Part shown: positions 35,042 through 45,400 of the stretch, piece after piece
Layout of the letters: every line of letters begins with the position of its first letter
Position numbering within the stretch: position 1 is the stretch's first letter
Assembly (NCBI RefSeq): GCF_019801965.1
Contig: NZ_JAHVIA010000005.1
Location: 124,001-188,000, forward strand
Source: Salipiger bermudensis
GTDB taxonomy: Bacteria > Pseudomonadota > Alphaproteobacteria > Rhodobacterales > Rhodobacteraceae
Direction: 5' to 3'
DNA: 64,000 bases
Made by a program: the position numbers and the translations under genes
Notes under the pieces: generated by a model
What the model saw: only the letters and a program-made list of their open reading frames with translations
Told to the model about the DNA's origin: nothing
Databases searched by the model: none

Positions 35042-37015
35042 ATGACCCCCGAACAGATCATCGCCGCCATCGGCCTTCTGGTCTCCGAACCGGATCCGGC
35101 CTTCGACACATTGCGCGATGGCGGTTTCGACGCGCGCTACCCGGTCAGCGTCGAGGCCTGCCCTGAAACCACCTCACCGCTTGACATCGAGGGCCACACG
35201 CTAATCTGCGGCACGGTCAGCGTGCCCGAGAATTACGACGCTCCCGACGGCCGCCGTATTCCGCTCGAATTCGCCCTTGGCCGGGCGCACACCACGCAAC
35301 CCTTTCCCGATGCCGTGGTGTACCTGCATGGCGGTCCTGCGAGCGGCGCGCTCGGCTCCATCGCCGCGATGACCGACGTGATCCTCGGCAGCCAGCGGGC
35401 GCATCGCGACGTGGTCAGCTTCGACCAGCGCGCTGCCATGCTGTCTTCGACCACGGTGCGCTGCAGTGGCGTGATGGCTGAGAACATCGTCGGCCTTGTC
35501 CGCAGCGGCGCAGGCAAGCCCGCCATCGAGGGCGAGGAGGTCAGCGACGAGACCGTGTTCGGCCCCTGCATCGAGGAGCTTTACGCGAGCGAAGCCGACC
35601 TGACCGCCTACAACACCGCCAACAATGCGCGCGACGTACGCGCGGTGATGTCGGCGCTCGGCTACCCGGAGTATAACATCTTCGGCATCTCTTATGGCAC
35701 CCGGCTGGCGCTCGAGGTGCTGCGCACCGCCCCCGACGGCGTGCGGGCGGTGATCATCGACGGCGTCGCGCCGACCGGCGTGAAGCTCTACGACGATCTC
35801 TTCGGTCCGCATGGCGACGCGTTGGAGGCGATGTTCGACCAATGCGCGGCACAGCCCGCCTGCGCCGAGGCCTATCCCGACCTGCGCCAGAAAACGGCGG
35901 ATCTCGGCGGCAAACTGACCCAGACCCCGATCCCGGCCGCACGCGGCCAGATCGAGATTGATGCCACCCGTTTCTACAACCTCATCAACCAGCGCACCCA
36001 TCACAGCGCCCTCTGGGCCCGCGACCTGACAGCCTACCTTCCGCGCATGATCTACGAGTTGAGCGACGGCAACGCCGCCACTCTCGACTGGTATCTCGAC
36101 ACCCATATCGACCCCCGGTCAAAAGAGCCCGCCGACCTGCTGGGGGCGGGTGCCGAGCGCCTGAGCGACGACGAGCGGGCGCTGGCACTGGCGGCGCTCG
36201 CCACCGCGCAATCCATGCAGGCACAGAGGAAGACCGTGGCGGCGGCGATGGAGCAGCTCAAGCACGACCTCGTGACCGGCGTCACCGCCGTCTCGGTGGC
36301 CGAGGCCTTCGATCAGCGCGTCACCGAGGCGGGGCGCGACCTCACCCGGGAGGCGCTGTTCGCCGCCGCGAAGGATTATGCCCGCATGCTGGCCGGGCCA
36401 CGCAGCAAGGAGGCCATTGCCGCCTGGATCGACAGCCACTTCATCGGCCCCGACCAGCAGGCACTCAGCGCGCATGTTGCCGCGATGAACGATGCCGATG
36501 TCGAGCGGGTCTTCGAGATGGGCGCCACCGAGATTGCGCCCTTCGAGGCCGCAGTGGAGAGCGTCATGGGGCTCTACATCTACGCCTGTCAGGAGGACTT
36601 TCCCTACAACTCACAGGACGGGTTCGAGGCCGCGCTCGAGGCCTTCCCCTACGCGCTGGCGGCCACCGAGCCGATGCAGACCGAGCTGCGCAACATGTAC
36701 GCCACATGCGCCCTCTTCGAGCCGGCCCCGCGCGCGGAGTTTCACGAACCGGTGCGCTCGGAGGTGCCGGTGCTGGTCGCGGGCGGTACCAACGACACGC
36801 AGACCTCCTGGAAATGGTCGCAGCTTGCGGCCGAGACCCTACCCCACGCGCAGCTGGTGATCTTCCCCAATGCCGGGCATGGCGCCAGCCTCTACTCCGA
36901 CTGCGGCCTCGATATGAACGACCGCTTCATTCTCGACCCATCGGCCGAGCTCGATCTGAGCTGTGTCGACGCGCTGACACCGGAGTTCGTTCTTCCGGAC
37001 GTGCCATTGCGCTGA
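35042..37015 (+). CDS. Large alpha/beta hydrolase with TAP-like C-terminal domain
   Basis: A 657-residue alpha/beta hydrolase. It has the oxyanion motif HGGP (96-99), the Ser nucleophile 217 in FGISYGTRLALEV, and a C-terminal module (VPVLVAGGTNDTQTSW to NAGHGASLYSDCG) as in tripeptidyl/prolyl aminopeptidase relatives. Between them is a long insert of about 300 residues. FDQRAAMLSS replaces the usual DQRGTGRS. No signal peptide is visible from the ATG at 35042, unusual for TAP-like enzymes, which are mostly exported. The substrate (peptide or ester) is unknown. GGAG precedes the start. Confidence 0.8.
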   Translation: MTPEQIIAAIGLLVSEPDPAFDTLRDGGFDARYPVSVEACPETTSPLDIEGHTLICGTVSVPENYDAPDGRRIPLEFALGRAHTTQPFPDAVVYLHGGPASGALGSIAAMTDVILGSQRAHRDVVSFDQRAAMLSSTTVRCSGVMAENIVGLVRSGAGKPAIEGEEVSDETVFGPCIEELYASEADLTAYNTANNARDVRAVMSALGYPEYNIFGISYGTRLALEVLRTAPDGVRAVIIDGVAPTGVKLYDDLFGPHGDALEAMFDQCAAQPACAEAYPDLRQKTADLGGKLTQTPIPAARGQIEIDATRFYNLINQRTHHSALWARDLTAYLPRMIYELSDGNAATLDWYLDTHIDPRSKEPADLLGAGAERLSDDERALALAALATAQSMQAQRKTVAAAMEQLKHDLVTGVTAVSVAEAFDQRVTEAGRDLTREALFAAAKDYARMLAGPRSKEAIAAWIDSHFIGPDQQALSAHVAAMNDADVERVFEMGATEIAPFEAAVESVMGLYIYACQEDFPYNSQDGFEAALEAFPYALAATEPMQTELRNMYATCALFEPAPRAEFHEPVRSEVPVLVAGGTNDTQTSWKWSQLAAETLPHAQLVIFPNAGHGASLYSDCGLDMNDRFILDPSAELDLSCVDALTPEFVLPDVPLR

Positions 37016-37120
37016 CACCGCACCCGTCACGGCGATGTGAAACCGGCATCCGCGCGGTTTCTTTTTGCCGTAGCGTCAACCCGTGCTAGCCTTCCTGCCA
37101 TTCCAACAGGAGGACGCAAG

Positions 37121-37276
37121 ATGACGATCAAGACCCTGCTGACCGCCGCCGCCCTCGCCGTGGCCCCCTTTGCCGCCACCGCCGCCTGCACCGGACACAG
37201 CGAAGCCAAGGTGAGCTGCGCCGAGGGCATGCAGTTCGACGCGGCCACTGGCACCTGCAAGACCGTCTCGGGCTGA
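37121..37276 (+). CDS. Small exported Cys-containing protein
   Basis: A 51-residue protein: a signal peptide (MTIKTLLTAAALAVAPFAATA) and a mature peptide of about 30 residues with three cysteines (ACTGHSEAKVSCAEGMQFDA, then TGTCKTV). The spacing resembles small chitin-binding-like domains. Similar tiny Rhodobacterales proteins carry the name adenylosuccinate lyase in databases, as I recall; that cannot be right for 51 residues. AGGAGGACGCAAG is an excellent ribosome site and a clear terminator follows. Confidence 0.75.
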   Translation: MTIKTLLTAAALAVAPFAATAACTGHSEAKVSCAEGMQFDAATGTCKTVSG

Positions 37277-37299
37277 GCCACCCGCGACACGAGATCGGG

Positions 37300-37323
37300 A
37301 AGGCGGCCCCTCGGCCGCCTTTT
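37300..37323 (+). terminator. Rho-independent terminator after the small Cys protein
   Basis: AAGGCGGCC (37300-37308) and GGCCGCCTT (37313-37321) form a perfect 9-bp stem with a 4-nt loop, and the T-run continues to 37323. Confidence 0.85.
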
Positions 37324-37415
37324 CCGTCTGCGCGGGCCTCTCCACACGCCGCTGGTGAGGCTTCGTTAACCCCGCCGCGCTACCTCTTCGGGTGTCCCAT
37401 CCGCAGCGGTGTCCG

Positions 37416-38468
37416 ATGTCCCAAGCCTCCTCTCTCGCCGCCCTTCCGGGCCCCTCCTCCGGCCGCAGCCCGCTGACCCGTCGCGCCAAGGCCGCCATCG
37501 TGGTGCAGTTCCTGCTCAACGAGGGCGCCGACGTGCCGCTATCCGCCCTGCCCGACGATCTGCAGGCCGAGCTCACGACCCAGCTCGGCCGCATGCGCTA
37601 TATCGACCGCGAGACCCTGAACAGCGTGATCGAGGAATTCGCCAACGAGCTCGAGCAGATCGGCATGTCCTTCCCCGGCGACATGGCCGGCGCGCTCTCG
37701 GCGCTCGACGGGCGCATCAGCCACCGCACCGCGGCGCGCCTGCGCAAGGAGGCCGGGGTGCGCCAGACCGGCGATCCCTGGGAGCGCATCAACGGGCTCG
37801 ACGAGGAGCGGCTGGAGAAGCTCGTGCTCGGCGAGTCGACCGAGATCGCGGCGGTGATGATGTCGAAGATCGAGACCGCGAAGGCCGCCAAGGTGCTGGC
37901 CCGCCTGCCCGGCGACCGCGCCCGCCGCATCAGCTATGCCATCTCGATGACCGCCGGGGTCAGCCCGGAGGCGGTCGACCGGATCGGCCTCAGCATCGCC
38001 GCCCAGCTCGATGCCGAGCCGCCCCGCGCCTTCGAGAAGAAGCCCAATGAGCGGGTCGGCGCGATCCTCAACTATGCCGCCAGCGCCAAGCGCGACGAGG
38101 TGCTCGAAGGGCTCGAGGAGACCGACAAGGAGTTTGCCGAAGCGGTGCGCAAGGCGATCTTCACCTTCGCCAACATCCCCGAGCGCATGAAGGCCTCGGA
38201 TGTCCCCAAGATCACCCGCGATGTCCCGGGCGACGTGCTGACCATGGCCATCGCCGCGGCCAGCGGCGAAGACGATCTCAAGGCGGTGGAGTTCATTCTC
38301 GAAAACGTCTCCAAGCGCATGTCGGGCTCGCTGCGAGAGGATGCCGCCGGCATGAGCGTCAACGCCAAGAAGGGCGAGGCCGCGATGAACGAGGTGGTCT
38401 CGGCGATCCGCGAGCTGGTCGCCACCGGCGAGATCGAGCTGCGCGATCCCGATAGCGATGACGAGTGA
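37416..38468 (+). CDS. fliG: Flagellar motor switch protein FliG
   Basis: A 350-residue protein with the three-domain FliG layout. The N-terminal part starts around LTRRAKAAIVVQFLLNEGAD, the middle domain has ERVGAILNYAASAKRDEVLE, and the C-terminal torque domain has DDLKAVEFILENVSKRMSGS. FliG sits in the rotor, binds FliF and FliM, and contacts the stator. The start is uncertain: ATG at 37416 or GTG at 37392, neither with a ribosome site. No other flagellar gene lies in the window, so this is an isolated copy. Sequence drift from the usual motifs is noticeable at the N-terminus. Confidence 0.85.
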   Translation: MSQASSLAALPGPSSGRSPLTRRAKAAIVVQFLLNEGADVPLSALPDDLQAELTTQLGRMRYIDRETLNSVIEEFANELEQIGMSFPGDMAGALSALDGRISHRTAARLRKEAGVRQTGDPWERINGLDEERLEKLVLGESTEIAAVMMSKIETAKAAKVLARLPGDRARRISYAISMTAGVSPEAVDRIGLSIAAQLDAEPPRAFEKKPNERVGAILNYAASAKRDEVLEGLEETDKEFAEAVRKAIFTFANIPERMKASDVPKITRDVPGDVLTMAIAAASGEDDLKAVEFILENVSKRMSGSLREDAAGMSVNAKKGEAAMNEVVSAIRELVATGEIELRDPDSDDE

Positions 38469-38604
38469 TCGCGGCGTTCAGGGCTGAGGAGCGAGAGCCC
38501 GGCCGATGCGCGGAAGCCCCGCGCACCCCCGCGGTCCGGACCGGGCGCTTGTGCCGCGCCGCCGCCCGGCCTATCTCTTCGCCCGCAACCACGGGAGCGA
38601 GCGC

Positions 38605-39537
38605 TTGGGCAAGAGCGAAGACAAACCACGCGGCGGATGGGCCGACTGGATGGCCGACCGCGCGCTGCGCGGGCTGATCGCGATGGCGCTCGCCCTGCCG
38701 CTGCGCACCCGGCTCCGGGTCATGGGCTGGGCCGTGCGTCGGGTCATCGCTCCGCTCGCCGGCTATCGGGCCCGCGTGCTCGACAACCTCGCCCATGTCT
38801 GGCCCGACCTGCCAGAGCCCGAGCGCCAGCGCATTGCCGACGAGGTGACGGAAAATGCCGGTCGCACGATGATCGAGAATTACGACGTCGCCGGCCTGCT
38901 CGAGCGCATGACGGACGCAAAGGTCTCCGGCGAAGGTCTGCCCGAGATCGAGCGCGCCCGGGCCGAGGGCCGCCCGGTGCTCTTCGTCACCGGCCATTAC
39001 GGCAATTTCGAAGCCCCGCGCGCGGCGCTGGTGGCGCGCGGCTGGCGCATCGGCGGGCTCTACCGCCCGATGGCCAACCCGTTCTTCAACGAGCACTATG
39101 CCGCCAACATGCACGCGCTCTCGGACCCGGTCTTCGAGCAGGGACGGCGCGGCACCATGGGGCTGCTGAAACATATCCGCGACGGCGGCATGGGCGTGCT
39201 GCTCTTCGATGTCTATAGCAGCGACGGCACACCGATCGATTTCCTCGGCCAGCCCGCCCCCACCCTGACCTCGAGCGCCGAGATCGCGGTCAAGACCGGG
39301 GCGCTCTTCGTGCCCTTCTTCGGCATCCGCCAGCCCGACGGCATCTCCTTCGAGGCGGTGTTCGAGGCGCCGATCCCGCATGGCGAGCCGGTCGAGATGA
39401 TGCGCGCGGCGACACGCCGGCTCGAGGCGCGCATCGAGGCGGATCCCGGTCAGTGGTTCTGGATTCACCGTCGCTGGAAACCGCGGCGGCAGGCCAAGCG
39501 TCAGCGCAAGCGCGCCGCCGCGACGATGGGGCCGTAA
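38605..39537 (+). CDS. LpxL/HtrB-family lysophospholipid or lipid A acyltransferase
   Basis: A protein of about 310 residues. The HX4E catalytic motif is in VTGHYGNFEAPR, followed by YRPMANPFFNEHY and FLGQPAPTLTSSAEIAVKTGA, all typical of lipid A late acyltransferases; the end WFWIHRRWKPR is also conserved. The product probably adds a secondary acyl chain to lipid A at the inner membrane. The start is taken as TTG at 38605 with GGGAGCGAG upstream; longer forms read through low-complexity Arg/Pro sequence. It overlaps the end of the convergent DUF1223 gene by 37 bp. Confidence 0.87.
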   Translation: MGKSEDKPRGGWADWMADRALRGLIAMALALPLRTRLRVMGWAVRRVIAPLAGYRARVLDNLAHVWPDLPEPERQRIADEVTENAGRTMIENYDVAGLLERMTDAKVSGEGLPEIERARAEGRPVLFVTGHYGNFEAPRAALVARGWRIGGLYRPMANPFFNEHYAANMHALSDPVFEQGRRGTMGLLKHIRDGGMGVLLFDVYSSDGTPIDFLGQPAPTLTSSAEIAVKTGALFVPFFGIRQPDGISFEAVFEAPIPHGEPVEMMRAATRRLEARIEADPGQWFWIHRRWKPRRQAKRQRKRAAATMGP

Positions 39538-40199
39538 TCCTTCTCCTGAAGCATCACGACCACCGGATCGCTGCCCTCTACGGGCACCTTCATCTCGAGC
39601 GCGGCATCGCCGTTCCAGACGCCCAGCACCTGCCAGCCATGGGCGACATGGGTGTAGGTGATCGCGCGCCCGGCATTCTCGCCATCAAGGATGTCGACCC
39701 GCTCGCGCGGCGTATAGCGCACAAGATGCACCGTGGTCTCGGGAAGCGCTGCCAGCGGCTCGGCAGTGATTGTCAGATCATCGCCCTCTCGGCTCAGAAC
39801 CAACCGAGCCAATGCCGGCTTCTCGCTGGCATGGCGGATCGCGTCGACCACCTTCATCGGGCGGGAGCCCACCACGTCATAGCTGCCGCCGATCATCATC
39901 TGCGGCGTGTAGATCGAGCGCCGGCCGGCGGCCCGGGCATAGCCTTTCTGACGCTTGGTGAAGGCCGGGTCGGCGAAATCGTCCTTCCAGCCGATGTAAT
40001 CCCAGTAATCCACGTGCAGCGCCAGCGGGATGACATTGTCCTGCTCGCCAAGCTCGGCCAGCACGGCATCCGCCGCCGGGCACGAGGCACAGCCCTGCGA
40101 GGTGAACAGCTCGACCACCACGGGATGCTCTTCGGCCACTGCAGCGCTTGCCGAAACGGCGAGGCAGGCGGCGGCAATCCATTGGCTGAGTCGATGCAT
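39501..40199 (-). CDS. DUF1223 family exported thioredoxin-like protein
   Basis: A 232-residue protein with a signal peptide (MHRLSQWIAAACLAVSASAA VA split here). The mature start VVELFTSQGCASCPAADAVL carries a CxxC motif (CASC), and ALHVDYWDYIGWKDDFADP and YTPQMMIGG are DUF1223 hallmarks. The family has a thioredoxin-like fold and unknown function; a redox role in the periplasm is likely. The ATG at 40199 was chosen because it gives a clean signal peptide. It is divergent from acnA with a 232-bp shared control region. Confidence 0.87.
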   Translation of the reverse strand: MHRLSQWIAAACLAVSASAAVAEEHPVVVELFTSQGCASCPAADAVLAELGEQDNVIPLALHVDYWDYIGWKDDFADPAFTKRQKGYARAAGRRSIYTPQMMIGGSYDVVGSRPMKVVDAIRHASEKPALARLVLSREGDDLTITAEPLAALPETTVHLVRYTPRERVDILDGENAGRAITYTHVAHGWQVLGVWNGDAALEMKVPVEGSDPVVVMLQEKDYGPIVAAARLR

Positions 40200-40318
40200 C
40201 AAAAGTCTTTTCCCTGGTTTTCCCCTCGAATGGGGTATCCAAAGGTGGTTGAAATAACCAATCAAGGTTTTGCGAGAGCGGGTGAAGCCCGCGCAGCCGT
40301 GGCGAATGCGACATAATC

Positions 40319-40338
40319 TTGTATTCCACGGTATACAA
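40319..40338. promoter_or_regulatory. 20-bp inverted repeat upstream of acnA
   Basis: TTGTAT (40319-40324) and ATACAA (40333-40338) are perfect inverted arms with an 8-bp spacer, about 95 bp before the acnA start. The spacing suits a GntR-type or similar dimeric regulator, but no regulator gene is adjacent. Confidence 0.4.
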
Positions 40339-40431
40339 TTTGGCCAAACGGACTTGAACGCTACCTGTCCTGCGCCAGATATATTGGAAAGCGAAGAGTT
40401 TTTCTCCAGCCTTCATGCAAGGGAGCCAGAT

Positions 40432-43203
<2,772 letters not shown>

Positions 43204-43255
43204 TTTCGGATTAGGCCACCCGTGCTCCGGTGCGAGTGGCCCGATCCCGAAAGAC

Positions 43256-43288
43256 AGAAAGCCCGCCGGTCTCGCCGGCGGGCTTTCT
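43256..43288 (+). terminator. Rho-independent terminator of acnA
   Basis: AGAAAGCCCGCCGG (43256-43269) and CCGGCGGGCTTTCT (43275-43288) form a perfect 14-bp stem with a 5-nt loop. It can work on both strands and so may also end the convergent hyuB transcript. Confidence 0.9.
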
Positions 43289-43312
43289 CATTGGGTCGTG
43301 CGATGAATGTCA

Positions 43313-43454
43313 GCCGCGCAAGCGCCGGACCGTGGTTTGGCGCGCCTTGTATCGAACCTCTCGATTTATCTTGGCCACGTCCGAAGGACCTCGACACGTC
43401 GCGCCAACGTCACAAGAGCGCCAGACCGCGGGGACGGTCCGGCGCTTGCGCGGC
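43313..43454. repeat. 142-bp element bounded by a perfect 21-bp inverted repeat
   Basis: The arms are 43313-43333 and 43434-43454, perfect reverse complements over 21 bp. Inside are a second pair, TTGGCGCG (43337-43344) with CGCGCCAA (43400-43407), and two small hairpins (ATCGA/TCGAT at 43351-43365; GTCC/GGAC at 43379-43389). The whole could fold as a branched RNA or be a miniature transposon-like remnant. No target-site duplication was seen. Confidence 0.7.
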
Positions 43455-43488
43455 GGCCTTCGGCCTTGATTCCGCGCGAGGGAAGCGA

Positions 43489-45165
43489 TCACCCGAAGAG
43501 CAGCTTCGCCTCCTCCGCCGTATACCGCCCAAGCCGCACGTCCTCTTCCACCAACGCCCGGTCCCGCATCGCGGGATCTCCGTAGCCGCCGCCACCCGGC
43601 GTCTTGACCCGCACCCGGTCTCCCGCGACCAGCGAGATGTCCTGCGCCTTCGACAGGTGCTCCGGCGTGAAGCTCTCGCCGCCGCGCGTCACCGCCACCT
43701 CGTTCACCGCGCCATCACCGCCGCCGAGCGCCCCCTGCGGGCCGAAGCGGCCGTGATCCATGACGAAGCTCGCCCGTGCCTGGCCCTTCAGGATCTCGAC
43801 CTCGTAGTCGAGCCCGAAGCCGCCGCGTTGCGCCCCCGCCCCGCCCGAGCCCTCGCGCAGGGCGTAGCGGTGGTAGAGCACCGGGAATTGCTGCTCCATG
43901 ATCTCGACCGGAGGCGCCTTCGAGATGCCGATGGTCGAGCAGCCGTTGGAGATGCCGTCGCCCCCCGCGTAGCCGCCGTAGCCGCCGCCCGAGATCTGGT
44001 ACATGACGTAGCTCTGGCCGGTTTCCGGCACCTCGCCGCCGAGCGCGAAATTGCCCGAAGAGCCCGCAGGTGCCGCGCTGACCTTGCCCGGCAGCGCCTC
44101 GACCAGCGCCGCGAACACCGCCTCGGCGATACGCTGGCTGACCTCTGCCGCGCAGCCCGAAACGGGGCGCGGGTATTGCGCGTCGAGGAAGGTGCCCTCC
44201 GGGCGTTTGACGGTGAGCGGCTCGAAGGCGCCGGCGCTGATCGGCACGTCGGGAAAGATGTGCCGCATGGCGAGATAGACCGAGCTCAGCGTGGTGGCGA
44301 TGACCGAGTTCATCGGCCCCTGGCAGGGCGGGCTGGAGCCGGCGAAATCGAAGGTCAGGCCTTCGCCGTCGGCGGTCACCGCGAGCTTGATCTCGAGCGG
44401 CTCGTTCACCACGCCGTCGCTGTCGATATAGGCGGTGGAGCGATAGGTGCCCGGCGGGATCTGGGCGATCTGCGCCCGCATCTGCTCGGCGGCGCGGCTG
44501 CGCAGCTCGCCGATGGCCTCGCGCACGGTGTCGTCGCCGTAGCGGTCGAGCAGCCGGGTGAGCCGCGCCTCGCCGACGTAGAGCGCCGCGGCCTGCGCCT
44601 TGACGTCGCCGATGCGCTGGTCGGCGACGCGGATGTTGGAGCAGATGATGGCGTAGATCTCAGGGTCGAGTTCGCCGTTCTTGAACAGGCGCACGGGCGG
44701 CAGCCGCAGCCCCTCCTGCTCGACCGCCGTGGCTGAGGCCGAGAACCCGCCGGGCACCGCGCCGCCGGTATCGGGCCAGTGGCCGGTATTGGAGAGCCAG
44801 CAGAAGATCTCGCCGTTGCGCCAGACCGGCATGGCGAAGCGCACGTCCATCAGGTGGGTGCCACCGAGATAGGGATCGTTCACGATGTAGATGTCGCCGG
44901 GCTTGGGCGCCACGACCTTGCCCTCCGCGATCATCCTGATCAGCGTCGCGGTGGAATACTGCATCACGCCCACGAAGACCGGCAGCCCCTGCGAGCCTTG
45001 CGCGATGAGGCTGCCATCCTCGGCGGAATAGATACCGTCGGAGCGATCGTTGGCCTCGGCGATGACCGGCGAGAAGGCGGCGCGGGAGAAGGAGAGATCC
45101 ATCTCGTCACAGACCTGCTGCAGCCCGGACTGGATGACGGTGAGGGTGATGGGATCGAGCGTCAT
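43489..45165 (-). CDS. Hydantoinase/oxoprolinase B-type subunit (HyuB)
   Basis: A 558-residue subunit of an ATP-dependent amide/lactam hydrolase. Family segments are DLSFSRAAFSPVIAEANDRSDG, GDIYIVNDPYLGGTHLMDV, FDFAGSSPPCQGPMNSV and the C-terminal GGGGYGDPAMRD. HyuB partners HyuA to open hydantoin, 5-oxoproline, acetone-carboxylase-like or other lactam rings with ATP. It is the last gene of the minus-strand operon; a 235-bp gap with two dispersed repeats separates it from hyuA. CGGAGG is a strong ribosome site. The exact substrate cannot be read from sequence; the neighbours point to an N-heterocycle breakdown product. Confidence 0.9.
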   Translation of the reverse strand: MTLDPITLTVIQSGLQQVCDEMDLSFSRAAFSPVIAEANDRSDGIYSAEDGSLIAQGSQGLPVFVGVMQYSTATLIRMIAEGKVVAPKPGDIYIVNDPYLGGTHLMDVRFAMPVWRNGEIFCWLSNTGHWPDTGGAVPGGFSASATAVEQEGLRLPPVRLFKNGELDPEIYAIICSNIRVADQRIGDVKAQAAALYVGEARLTRLLDRYGDDTVREAIGELRSRAAEQMRAQIAQIPPGTYRSTAYIDSDGVVNEPLEIKLAVTADGEGLTFDFAGSSPPCQGPMNSVIATTLSSVYLAMRHIFPDVPISAGAFEPLTVKRPEGTFLDAQYPRPVSGCAAEVSQRIAEAVFAALVEALPGKVSAAPAGSSGNFALGGEVPETGQSYVMYQISGGGYGGYAGGDGISNGCSTIGISKAPPVEIMEQQFPVLYHRYALREGSGGAGAQRGGFGLDYEVEILKGQARASFVMDHGRFGPQGALGGGDGAVNEVAVTRGGESFTPEHLSKAQDISLVAGDRVRVKTPGGGGYGDPAMRDRALVEEDVRLGRYTAEEAKLLFG

Positions 45166-45200
45166 GTCAGACCTCCGAAGACAGCAAGGGCGGAGAGGGC

Positions 45201-45238
45201 GGATGCCTCCGGCGGGAGTATTTTTGACGAAGAGAAGA
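45201..45238 (-). repeat. Dispersed intergenic repeat, copy 3 (inverted orientation)
   Basis: GCCTCCGGCGGGAGTATTTT followed by TGACGAAGAGAAGA; its reverse complement matches the TTCTTTACGTC-AAATACTCC core of the other copies. It faces copy 4 with a short spacer, inside the hyuA-hyuB gap. Confidence 0.7.
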
Positions 45239-45255
45239 CAGGGGCGCCGCTCCCG

Positions 45256-45290
45256 GCTTCTTTACGTTGCAAATACTCCACGGAGGGTGG
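45256..45290 (+). repeat. Dispersed intergenic repeat, copy 4
   Basis: GCTTCTTTACGTTGCAAATA followed by CTCCACGGAGGGTGG. It forms an inverted pair with copy 3, so the hyuA-hyuB mRNA can fold a large hairpin between the two genes. Confidence 0.7.
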
Positions 45291-45400
45291 ATGGGCGTCC
45301 CGGAAAGCGTCCGGGGGATAGTTTCGCCCAGACGCGGGCGGAGCCCAGGGTGCGGGGTGTGCCCCCCCCACTCCGGCGCCGGAGCGCGTGATGCCGCACG

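Noticed and set aside
40251-40267. TTGA...TCAA pair before acnA resembling an FNR box
   Set aside because: The arms are separated by 9 bp instead of 6, so it does not fit FNR; the hemA box at 25446-25459 is the only exact match seen.
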